Of a stretch of DNA of 8,708 nt, positions 1 to 5,689 are shown in pieces. How positions within the stretch are numbered: the stretch's first letter is position 1; every line of letters begins with the position of its first letter. Origin of the DNA: an uncultured Sphingomonas sp. (GTDB lineage Bacteria; Pseudomonadota; Alphaproteobacteria; Sphingomonadales; Sphingomonadaceae); assembly GCA_934555855.1 (NCBI GenBank), contig CAKTFL010000067.1, positions 1-8,708 on the forward strand, in the 5' to 3' direction. The translations under genes and the position numbers were made by a program. Under the pieces are notes generated by a model, which was not told the origin of the DNA, did no database searches, and saw nothing but the letters and a program-made list of their open reading frames with translations.

Positions 1-441
1 ACCGCCCATCGATTTTATGGCATGGAGCCCGGCCGCGCCATCGTTCAGCAATCCCGTCAGCACCACCCCGACCACGCGCGGTCCGAAGGACAGTGCCGCG
101 GAGCGGAACATCGGATCGATCGAGGGACGTACCATGTTCTCGCGCGGTCCCAATCCCAGCCGGATGGTGCCGTCGATCAGCAGCAGATGGCGATCGGGCA
201 CGGCGACATAGACATGCCCATGCTCGACGGGCTGTGCGTCAAGCGCCTGCACCACGCGCAGCGCGGTATTCGCCGCCAGAACGTCCGCCAGAATACTGGG
301 GGAATGGGCCGGGATATGAGTGCTGACGAACAGGCTCGCCGGCAGGTCGCCGGGTAGGTCGCCCAACAGCTGCTTCAGAACCGCGCCGCTGCCAGCCGAA
401 CCGCCAATGACGATGATGTCTTTTTTTGCGGCGTACGGCAT
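1..441 (-). CDS. Stand-alone CheB-type protein-glutamate methylesterase domain protein (3' end cut by window)
   Basis: Reading leftward from the ATG at 441-439 gives 147 codons with no stop before the window edge, so the C-terminus is missing. The product matches the catalytic domain of CheB methylesterases, which hydrolyse glutamate methyl esters on chemoreceptors. The nucleophile region is GGSAGS (Ser15), followed by the His motif THIPAHSP (His42), YVAVPDRHLLL (78-88), RPSIDPMFRSAA (105-116) and LTGLLNDGAAGL (128-139) with the Asp at 134. These correspond to the Ser-His-Asp triad of the family. No receiver domain precedes the catalytic domain, whereas classical chemotaxis CheB has one. Such free-standing domains are often found outside chemotaxis operons and may act in other signalling. 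The start is supported by a purine-rich AAGGAAGG about six bases upstream. It is divergent from the hydroxylase gene. The fold is clear; the partner is unknown. Confidence 0.88.
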   Translation of the reverse strand, partial: MPYAAKKDIIVIGGSAGSGAVLKQLLGDLPGDLPASLFVSTHIPAHSPSILADVLAANTALRVVQALDAQPVEHGHVYVAVPDRHLLLIDGTIRLGLGPRENMVRPSIDPMFRSAALSFGPRVVGVVLTGLLNDGAAGLHAIKSMGG

Positions 442-584
442 CGGCGACCTTCCTTTCCAACAGGCGGTCGCCTCGGATCCTGGAGACAACGGGGCAGGCT
501 CTCGCTCATCCCTAGCTTCGCGACCACGACGCGCGCCTTCACCTATGTGGGCTGCGGTTCGGCGGCCCCGTGATCCGGAGGATT

Positions 585-602
585 ATACGTCCGATGACGT
601 AT
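585..602. promoter_or_regulatory. Interrupted palindrome, possible operator in the cheB-like/hydroxylase divergent region
   Basis: ATACGT and ACGTAT are perfect inverted 6-base arms around a 6-base spacer (CCGATG). It is an AT-rich island in a GC-rich intergenic region and includes TATACG, which resembles a -10 box. It lies 58 bases before the preferred hydroxylase start at 660 and overlaps an alternative in-frame ATG at 594. A dimeric repressor site is possible, but only one copy is seen and no cognate regulator is adjacent. Confidence 0.3.
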
Positions 603-659
603 GACGCTGCCGCCGTTTTTCGGTCAGTCTTCCCCGAAACTTGGCGTCGTGGGGACAAA

Positions 660-1640
660 ATGGACGGAGTTCGCGTGGGCAAGAGGGTGATCGGAGCGCA
701 GGCGCCGGTCACCGTCGGATGGGAGAACATTCCCAAGGTCGAAGGCGGCCCGGTGAAGCAGTTCGTCTTCACCTGGTTCCAGCCAGCCATGCTGTTCGCG
801 CTGATCGCCTTCTGGTTCTACGCACCCAATTCGATCGCCAAGGCATCGACCGCAATCGGCATTGGTATCGGCTTCAAGGCTTTGCTTATCGGGCTCGAAT
901 GGCTGACCCCACGCCATGAAAGCTGGCACCTCACCTGGAAAGAGCTGGTCATCGACCTCTTTTATGTCGGGCTCGGCTTCACCGTGCTTCGCCTGGTGGA
1001 CAGCTATATCGGCGACGGCGTCATGATCGAGGCGGTGCAGCACTTGCTCAACTGGGACAAGTTCATGTGGTTCATGGCCTTGCCGCTGCTGGTGCAAGCG
1101 TTCCTGATCTCGTTCGTCTTTGATTTCGGGCAATATTGGATGCATCGCGGAATGCACAACTGGTATCCGCTATGGGTGACCCACGCACCGCATCATTACA
1201 TCACCCAGCTCAACGTCAACAAGGGCGCGGTCGGTAATCCGGTCGAGCTGTTCCTGATCGGATTGGGGGTTGGCGGCTTCTTCGACTTCCTGCCGCGTGC
1301 CGCCCTCCTGGCCGGAACCTTTGGCCTGGCTGTCGGGACGTACCAGCACATCAATGTCCGCTTCAACTCGCCGCGCTGGTGGCGCTTCCTGTTCAACACC
1401 ACCGAGCATCACAGCGTCCACCACTCGCAGGACTTCGAAGCCAGTCGCAGCAACTACTCCGGCACCTGGATCATCATCGATCGCATGTTCGGGACATGCG
1501 TGGACGGAGAGGCGGAACTCCTCGGGATGGAAGGTGGTCGCCCGATGTCGATCCGTGAAACGATGATCTATCCCTTTTCCGAGAGCTGGAAGACGCTCAA
1601 GGAGCGGTTCGGCCGGCCGGTGGCGATGCCGGCCGAGTAA
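660..1640 (+). CDS. Fatty acid hydroxylase / sterol desaturase superfamily membrane protein
   Basis: A 326-residue integral membrane protein of the fatty acid hydroxylase superfamily, which uses a histidine-coordinated di-iron centre and O2 to hydroxylate or desaturate lipids. The histidine clusters are in the family order: HRGMH (162-166), HAPHH (175-179) and HHSVHH (250-255), with a further His at 230. Hydrophobic stretches at about 41-55, 66-80, 98-113, 136-156 and 197-225 fit a membrane-embedded four-to-five-helix core with the histidines on the cytoplasmic face. I chose the ATG at 660, preceded by GGGG six bases away, because the codons between 594 and 660 have low third-position GC unlike the rest. 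An ATG at 594 (GGAGG 12 bases upstream) and a GTG at 570 are alternatives, adding 22 or 30 residues. The substrate cannot be told from sequence; neighbours give no clue. The family assignment is firm. Confidence 0.9.
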   Translation: MDGVRVGKRVIGAQAPVTVGWENIPKVEGGPVKQFVFTWFQPAMLFALIAFWFYAPNSIAKASTAIGIGIGFKALLIGLEWLTPRHESWHLTWKELVIDLFYVGLGFTVLRLVDSYIGDGVMIEAVQHLLNWDKFMWFMALPLLVQAFLISFVFDFGQYWMHRGMHNWYPLWVTHAPHHYITQLNVNKGAVGNPVELFLIGLGVGGFFDFLPRAALLAGTFGLAVGTYQHINVRFNSPRWWRFLFNTTEHHSVHHSQDFEASRSNYSGTWIIIDRMFGTCVDGEAELLGMEGGRPMSIRETMIYPFSESWKTLKERFGRPVAMPAE

Positions 1641-1689
1641 GGGACCGCTTCGTTCCCTATCCACCTCGCTCCAGCCACTGGCCAGGTGC

Positions 1690-1715
1690 GGGTCGTGGGC
1701 GGCCCCAAACGACCC
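1690..1715 (+). terminator. Hairpin after the hydroxylase gene, possible terminator
   Basis: GGGTCGT (1690-1696) and ACGACCC (1709-1715) are perfect 7-base inverted arms. Within the loop, GGG and CCC could add a short inner stem. The hairpin begins 49 bases after the hydroxylase stop and ends 60 bases before the next start. It has no downstream T-tract, so intrinsic termination is uncertain. It may instead be an mRNA-stabilising structure. Confidence 0.35.
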
Positions 1716-1775
1716 GGCTGGGCCCGGCAATGACCGACCCTGGCACCAGCGACAGGCTCTCCCGAAGGAGATTGC

Positions 1776-2387
1776 ATGAATCCGCGTTTCATCAACTGGA
1801 TCTGGCATGTCAGGGGCAGCCTGGCGCTTGCCCCCGGGCAATCGAGCGATGATGCGCTTGACCGGCTCGACCCCTTGTTCCGCGAGGCTGGCACCAGTCG
1901 CGAGCGGACAGACGCGACGCTGACGTTCCAGAAGAAGAATCAGGCAGCCCAGGACAAGATGTCCGTGTTCGATGATGGCATCCTTTGCGTCGAACAGGGC
2001 GCAGCAGGTCCCGTGCTGCGCTATCGCCTGACCAGCCGGGCATTGCTGTTCTGTTTTCTGGCGCCGCTGCTGTTCCTGGGCTTCGCCCAACTGACCATCG
2101 TCGCCGGCAAGTTCCAAAGCTCTCCCACCGAAGCCGAGAAGGCGGAGGCAAAGAAGAAGGAGGCAAAGAACACTCCATTGCCGATGAACGCGATCGACAA
2201 GTTCCTGGGCGCCCCCGCACCTGAAAAGCCCGGCAAGAAGGACACCAAGGAAGAGGACGACAAGAAACCCTCTCCCACGCCGGCCTATGTCTTTGCCGGC
2301 ATTTTCGCTGCCCTCTACGTCGTCGGACGGATCCTTGAGGACAGGCTGGTCAAAACACTGTTCAGGAAACGCCTGCTCGGCGCGTGA
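1776..2387 (+). CDS. Hypothetical two-helix membrane protein with a Lys/Glu-rich linker
   Basis: I do not recognise a named family for this 203-residue protein. It has a polar N-terminal region of about 85 residues starting MNPRFINWIWHVRG and rich in Arg and Asp. A strong transmembrane helix follows at 89-110, then a highly charged, Pro-containing linker (113-168), a second helix at 169-186 and a basic C-terminal tail (ILEDRLVKTLFRKR). Positive charges just before helix 1 and after helix 2 suggest both ends face the cytoplasm and the linker lies in the periplasm. The linker coding sequence holds a short tandem repeat. The start is well supported by AAGGAG six bases before the ATG. The gene lies alone between the hydroxylase and lysR genes with more than 75 bases on each side. 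Length, codon usage and ribosome site make it a real gene; its role is unknown. Confidence 0.8.
   Translation: MNPRFINWIWHVRGSLALAPGQSSDDALDRLDPLFREAGTSRERTDATLTFQKKNQAAQDKMSVFDDGILCVEQGAAGPVLRYRLTSRALLFCFLAPLLFLGFAQLTIVAGKFQSSPTEAEKAEAKKKEAKNTPLPMNAIDKFLGAPAPEKPGKKDTKEEDDKKPSPTPAYVFAGIFAALYVVGRILEDRLVKTLFRKRLLGA
2144..2170 (+). repeat. Short in-frame tandem repeat in the charged linker
   Basis: GGAGGCAAAGAA occurs at 2144-2155 and again at 2159-2170, a period of 15 bases or five codons. It encodes repeated EAK-type residues in the linker of the membrane protein. The in-frame period points to slippage-driven growth of a flexible linker with little sequence constraint. Confidence 0.5.
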
Positions 2388-2408
2388 TCCCGGCCGACCT
2401 CCTGCGAT

Positions 2409-2427
2409 CCTTCTGAACCTCCGAAGG
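2409..2427 (+). terminator. Weak hairpin between the membrane-protein gene and lysR
   Basis: CCTTC (2409-2413) and GAAGG (2423-2427) can pair around a 9-base loop. Alternatively, CCGGCC (2390-2395) can pair with GGCCGG (2426-2431). There is no T-tract. This is at best a weak or factor-assisted terminator in the 78-base gap before lysR. Confidence 0.2.
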
Positions 2428-2465
2428 CCGGCAAGCGCGTTGCGCCCGATCGCGGCGCAGCTAAG

Positions 2466-3437
2466 ATGCGCTACCCGCGACCTGTAGGAGTTGGATGGTT
2501 GGTCGATCGCGCGACCTTGCTCGACAAGAATTTTGCCAGCCGAGTCGATTGGAATCTCCTCCGCACCTTTGTCGAGATTGTCCGTGCGGGGGGGATCGGC
2601 GCGGCCGCGCGGAAACTGCACAGGCAGCAACCCAGCATCAGCGCCGCGCTGAAGCGGCTGGAAGAACAGGTTGGCGTCCAGTTGCTGGAACGGTCCCCGA
2701 CGGGGATCAAGACGACCGCAGCGGGCACCGCGCTGCTCGGCTTGTGCGAGGAGATGCTCGAAACGGCCAGGATGGTGCCGCATCAGGTCGCGCAAGCGAC
2801 CAAGCGGGTCGAAGGCGTCGTCCGTATCCAGCTCATCTCGGCCGTCACTTCGCCCGAATTTGACGAGTCCATCGCGAGCTTTCATCGACGCAACCCGCAC
2901 ATCCACATCGAGATCCGCGTGTCACCCTGGCGGGCCGTGCTTGATGCGCTGGAACATGGCGAGGCCGAGATCGGCGTCGGGTATGACAGCAATGTCCGAA
3001 GCGGCCTGATCTACGAACCGCTGTTCGTGGAGCGTCAGCAACTTTACTGCTCTCGCGGCCATCCGCTTTTCGGCCATCGCATCGAGCGGCTGGGAGAGCT
3101 GAGGGACGAAGGCTTCGTCCTGACCGGCGAGGATGAGCTCGACACCATCACTCGCCTGCGCCGCCGTTACCGACTGGGCACAAAGGCGACCGGCCGCGCC
3201 GAGGATATCAACGAAGCGATCCGCCTGATCACGCTCGGTGTCGGCATCGGCTTCCTGCCTGTGCTGGCCGCCGAGGAAGCGGTCGCGCGGGGCCGCCTGT
3301 GGCCGGTGCTCCACGCCGATCAGGAGCCATCCTACGACATTTTCCTGCTCGCCCGCGCCGAGGCGTCCCGCGACACGGCCACTCAGTTGTTTCTGGATGA
3401 GGTGCTTCGCCGGCGCCGGGCACAGCGGCGGTCATAG
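2466..3437 (+). CDS. LysR-type transcriptional regulator, likely regulator of the downstream operon
   Basis: This is a LysR-family regulator: an N-terminal winged helix-turn-helix (about 28-87 from the ATG at 2466), then a linker helix and a two-lobed effector-binding domain (about 112-310). The DNA-binding part shows the family pattern WNLLRTFVEIVRAGGIGAAA, then LHRQQPSISAALKRLEEQVG and LLERSPTGIKTTAAG. The ATG at 2466 has no clear ribosome site. A TTG at 2499, with TAGGAG eight bases upstream, would give a more typical N-terminus of 312 residues beginning (M)VDRATLLDKN, so the true start may be there. The gene is co-directional with the ABC/DUF1989/carboxylase operon, 166 bases upstream of it, and a LysR-type palindrome covers its stop codon. 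That arrangement suggests it senses an operon-related ligand such as guanidine or a breakdown product. That role is inference; the family is certain. Confidence 0.93.
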   Translation: MRYPRPVGVGWLVDRATLLDKNFASRVDWNLLRTFVEIVRAGGIGAAARKLHRQQPSISAALKRLEEQVGVQLLERSPTGIKTTAAGTALLGLCEEMLETARMVPHQVAQATKRVEGVVRIQLISAVTSPEFDESIASFHRRNPHIHIEIRVSPWRAVLDALEHGEAEIGVGYDSNVRSGLIYEPLFVERQQLYCSRGHPLFGHRIERLGELRDEGFVLTGEDELDTITRLRRRYRLGTKATGRAEDINEAIRLITLGVGIGFLPVLAAEEAVARGRLWPVLHADQEPSYDIFLLARAEASRDTATQLFLDEVLRRRRAQRRS

Positions 3438-3448
3438 ATCTTATCTAT
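3434..3448. promoter_or_regulatory. Candidate LysR operator (T-N11-A inverted repeat) overlapping the lysR stop
   Basis: ATAGAT-CTT-ATCTAT is a perfect inverted repeat with 6-base arms and a 3-base centre. It contains T at 3435 and A at 3447 separated by exactly 11 bases, the T-N11-A pattern of LysR-family recognition sites. It overlaps the lysR TAG stop (3435-3437) and lies about 156 bases before the binding-protein start. AT-rich sequence here contrasts with the GC-rich surroundings. Binding is inferred, not shown. Confidence 0.5.
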
Positions 3449-3482
3449 GCCTTTCATCACGATTTTATGCCTTCATCGATGA
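3446..3482. promoter_or_regulatory. Direct repeat and palindrome downstream of the LysR operator
   Basis: TATGCCTTTCATCA (3446-3459) is followed by TATGCCTTCATCG (3466-3478), with the TATGC starts 20 bases apart, about two helical turns. The second copy runs into the perfect palindrome TCATCGATGA (3473-3482). LysR regulators often contact a strong recognition site plus a weaker activation site nearer the promoter, and these could be secondary contacts. I could not fix a convincing -35/-10 pair in this interval. Confidence 0.35.
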
Positions 3483-3546
3483 TCGTTCGGTCGGCAACGT
3501 GGTCGCCAAGGGTAATGCCTTGATGTGAAGCTCTGATTTTTGCCGA

Positions 3547-3577
3547 CCCGCCTCGGCGGGCAGCAGGACCGGGCTGC
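3547..3577 (+). other. Possible structured 5' leader of the ABC operon mRNA
   Basis: CCCGC (3547-3551) pairs with GCGGG (3556-3560) around CTCG. An alternative, GCCGA (3542-3546) with TCGGC (3553-3557), is mutually exclusive with it. A second stem, GCAGC (3560-3564) with GCTGC (3573-3577), follows. These precede the ribosome site GAAGGGA of the gene at 3604. They do not match the guanidine-I, -II or -III riboswitch motifs as I know them. Short GC-rich stems arise readily by chance here. Confidence 0.2.
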
Positions 3578-3603
3578 ATCTCGGCGACGAAGGGAACGCG
3601 CGA

Positions 3604-4701
3604 ATGGTGGGTCGACGGTGGTTCGGCGGAGTGGCGGCCATAGCCGCATTGCTCTCCCTGAACGGCTGCAACAGCAAGCCGGCAGGCTCGAAGGCGGCCG
3701 GCAGCGGCGTCGCGAAGAAGGACTTTTCGATCGGCTGGTCGATCTACACCGGGTGGATGCCATGGCCATATGCCCAGCAGGCCGGGATCGTGAAGAAATG
3801 GGCCGACAAATACGGCATCAACATCCGCCTGGTGCAGGTCAACGATTACGTCGAATCGGTGAACCAGTATGCGGCGGGCAAGCTGGACGGCGTCGTTTCG
3901 ACCACGATGGACGCGCTGACCATTCCCGCTGCCGGTGGCAAGGACACCACCGTGCTGCTGATCGGCGACTATTCCGACGGCAATGACGGCATCGTGCTGA
4001 AGAACGGCCGGACGGTGGCCGACCTCAAGGGGCGCTCGGTCAAGCTGGTCGAGCTGTCGGTCTCGCATTTCCTGCTTGCCCGCGCCTTGGAACTCAACGG
4101 TCTGAAGCTTGCGGACGTCAAGACGGTGAACACCGGCGACGCCGACATCGTGGGGGCGTTCGCCTCGCCGACCGTCAACGCCGTTGCCACCTGGAACCCG
4201 CAACTCGCGACGATCCGCGACACAGCGGGGGCGACCGAAGTGTTCAACAGCTCGAAGATCCCCAACGAAATCCTCGACACGCTCAACGTCAGCACGGAGA
4301 CGCTGAAGGCCAATCCGAACCTCGGCAAGGCGCTGGCCGGCATCTGGTACGAAACGACGGCGATCATGTCCCGCGACGATGCGACCGGCCGCGAGGCCCG
4401 GGCCGCGATGGCCAAGGCCGCCGGCACGACCGAGGCCAGCTTCGACGGCCAGCTGAAGACGACCCATCTCTACGCCCGCGCGCAGGACGCGGTCGCCTAT
4501 GCCGCCAATCCCGATCTCATCAAGGTAACCGACCGGGTGCGCCGGTTCAGCTTCGAACACGGGCTGTTCGGGCCCAGCGCCAGGTCCGTCGACGCGATCG
4601 GCATCAGCTTTCCCGGCGGCAAGGCGCTCGGCGACCCGAGGAACGTGAAGCTGCGGTTCGATCCGAGCTACATGAAGCTGGCAGCGGACGGGAAGCTGTA
4701 G
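3604..4701 (+). CDS. ABC transporter substrate-binding lipoprotein, urea/guanidine-carboxylase-associated family
   Basis: A 365-residue extracytoplasmic binding protein of the NitT/TauT-like group, of the subfamily found beside urea (guanidine) carboxylase genes. It begins with a lipoprotein signal: MVGRR, a hydrophobic stretch, and lipobox LNGC with the acylated Cys at 22, followed by a Gly/Ala/Ser/Lys-rich tether to about residue 38. The mature part opens with FSIGWSIYTGWMPWPYAQ (41-58), continues with GIVKKWADKYGI and VNDYVESVNQYAAGKLDGV (79-97), and has the second-lobe motif DIVGAFASPTVNAVATWNP (181-199). The aromatic-rich first segment probably helps form the ligand site. The start has GAAGGGA about eight bases upstream. 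It is the first gene of the operon and should deliver ligand to the permease and ATPase encoded next. Older annotations call the ligand urea; guanidine fits the neighbours better. Ligand identity is inferred. Confidence 0.9.
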   Translation: MVGRRWFGGVAAIAALLSLNGCNSKPAGSKAAGSGVAKKDFSIGWSIYTGWMPWPYAQQAGIVKKWADKYGINIRLVQVNDYVESVNQYAAGKLDGVVSTTMDALTIPAAGGKDTTVLLIGDYSDGNDGIVLKNGRTVADLKGRSVKLVELSVSHFLLARALELNGLKLADVKTVNTGDADIVGAFASPTVNAVATWNPQLATIRDTAGATEVFNSSKIPNEILDTLNVSTETLKANPNLGKALAGIWYETTAIMSRDDATGREARAAMAKAAGTTEASFDGQLKTTHLYARAQDAVAYAANPDLIKVTDRVRRFSFEHGLFGPSARSVDAIGISFPGGKALGDPRNVKLRFDPSYMKLAADGKL

Positions 4702-4727
4702 CCGCGAGCGGACACAGCGACGTGCGA

Positions 4728-4749
4728 CGCCGGGACAGCGGTTCCGGCG
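4728..4749 (+). other. Intercistronic RNA hairpin between binding-protein and permease genes
   Basis: CGCCGGGA (4728-4735) pairs with TTCCGGCG (4742-4749) over eight pairs (one G-U) around the 6-base loop CAGCGG. It lies 26 bases after the binding-protein stop and 11 bases before the ATG of the short leader ORF. It lacks a T-tract, so it is not a classic terminator. In binding-protein ABC operons such hairpins commonly protect the upstream mRNA and let the binding protein be made in excess. Confidence 0.5.
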
Positions 4750-4760
4750 AACGGAGAGTC

Positions 4761-4874
4761 ATGCCCGCGCACGATGCGCGGAAATCTGGGAACGAAATGA
4801 GCTTGCTGCCGAAACATACCAAGGAGCTGGTCGACGGGCGTTCAAGGCCCGTTGCCCCGGCGTGCCGCTGGTGA
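4761..4874 (+). CDS. Possible 37-residue leader ORF coupled to the permease
   Basis: An ATG at 4761, with GGAG four bases upstream, opens 37 codons ending in TGA at 4872-4874. An internal ATG at 4797 (GGGAA upstream) would give 25 residues, MSLLPKHTKELVDGRSR and onward. The product is hydrophilic and basic and resembles nothing I recognise. Its stop overlaps a GTG in the permease frame as GTGA, the same junction used between permease and ATPase. Neither possible permease GTG has its own ribosome site. Translational coupling through this ORF is therefore plausible. It may equally be chance; conservation of the peptide is untested. Confidence 0.3.
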   Translation: MPAHDARKSGNEMSLLPKHTKELVDGRSRPVAPACRW

Positions 4875-5689
4875 CGCGGCTCGTCGATCTTCGCCCGGGT
4901 CGCGGCGGGCGGCTGCTGCTCGGCGCACTGCCGATCCTGGCGCTGCTGCTGTTCTATCTGATCGCATCGGAAGTGCGGCACGCCGATAATCCCGCCGACA
5001 AGGTTCTACCCACCTTCGCGGCGATGGCGGAGGCGGTCCATGGCTTCACCACCGATCGCGATCCCGCCAGTGATCGGATCGTGATCGTCGCTGATACGCT
5101 GGCCAGCCTCTATCGCCTGGGCATCGGCCTTGCTATCGCCACGGGAACGGCGCTGGTCCTGGGCCTGCTGCTCGGCATTGTGCCGCTCGCGCGTGCCGTG
5201 TTCGGCCCGGTCATTGCGATCATCGCGGTCGTTCCGCCCGTCGCGGTGTTGCCGATTCTGTTCATCGTGCTGGGGCTGGATGAGGCATCCAAGATCGCGC
5301 TGATCGCGCTCGGCATCGCGCCGTTCATGACGCGGGACCTGACGAGCTTCGTCGCCGGCCTGCCCGCCGAGCAGTTCGCCAAGGCGCAGACGCTGGGCGC
5401 CAACAGCTGGCAACTGGCGGTGCGCGTCGCGCTGCCGCAGCTGATGCCCCGGCTCATCGAGGCGCTGCGCCTGTCGATGGGTCCCGCCTGGGTGTTCCTG
5501 ATCGCGGCGGAGGCGGTCGCATCCGACGTCGGCCTCGGCTACCGCATCTTCCTGGTCCGCCGCTATTTTGCGATGGACATCATCTTGCCCTACGTCGCCT
5601 GGATCTCGCTCCTCGCGATCGTCGCCGACGCGCTGCTGCTGTTCGTCAGCCGCCGCGGTTTCCCCTGGGCGCACGGAGGCGGCCGGTGA
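4871..5689 (+). CDS. ABC transporter permease (NitT/TauT type), urea/guanidine-carboxylase-associated
   Basis: A 272-residue inner-membrane permease of the binding-protein-dependent family. Hydrophobic helices lie at about 15-33, 83-107, 110-136, 142-152, 206-216 and 241-260. The cytoplasmic EAA-type loop that contacts the ATPase is at about 167-190 (EQFAKAQTLGANSWQLAVRV, then ALPQLMP), with the conserved Gly at 176. The segment between helices 1 and 2 (NPADKVLPTFAAMAEAV) is typical of this subfamily. I chose the GTG at 4871 because it overlaps the stop of a short upstream ORF; the in-frame GTG at 4862 (three residues longer) is equally possible, and neither has a good ribosome site. The last codons overlap the ATPase start. 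It should import the ligand delivered by the upstream lipoprotein. Confidence 0.9.
   Translation: MTRLVDLRPGRGGRLLLGALPILALLLFYLIASEVRHADNPADKVLPTFAAMAEAVHGFTTDRDPASDRIVIVADTLASLYRLGIGLAIATGTALVLGLLLGIVPLARAVFGPVIAIIAVVPPVAVLPILFIVLGLDEASKIALIALGIAPFMTRDLTSFVAGLPAEQFAKAQTLGANSWQLAVRVALPQLMPRLIEALRLSMGPAWVFLIAAEAVASDVGLGYRIFLVRRYFAMDIILPYVAWISLLAIVADALLLFVSRRGFPWAHGGGR

Noticed and set aside
1170..2906. A 578-codon open frame on the minus strand
   Set aside because: It lies opposite three well-supported plus-strand genes, has no recognisable domain and low-complexity Arg/Gly/Gln content. Such antisense frames are common in GC-rich coding DNA.
3492..3507. Sigma-54 promoter with GG and GC spaced by 10 bases
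   Set aside because: CGGCAACGTGGTCGCC keeps the GG/GC spacing but lacks the T of TGGCA and the TTGC core; a two-dinucleotide match is expected by chance in GC-rich DNA.
3438..3603. Guanidine riboswitch before the operon
   Set aside because: I looked for the conserved guanidine-I blocks, the paired ACGR-loop hairpins of guanidine-II and the guanidine-III pseudoknot motif and found none. A covariance-model search would settle it.
3457..4560. A long minus-strand open frame opposite the binding-protein gene
   Set aside because: The plus strand carries a clear lipoprotein binding protein here; the antisense translation is rich in Arg/Gly/Val with no domain.
4702..4870. Frameshifted or truncated N-terminus of the permease
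   Set aside because: The permease already has a normal short cytoplasmic lead before its first helix, so no sequence is missing; the upstream open frame is better considered as a separate leader ORF or noise.
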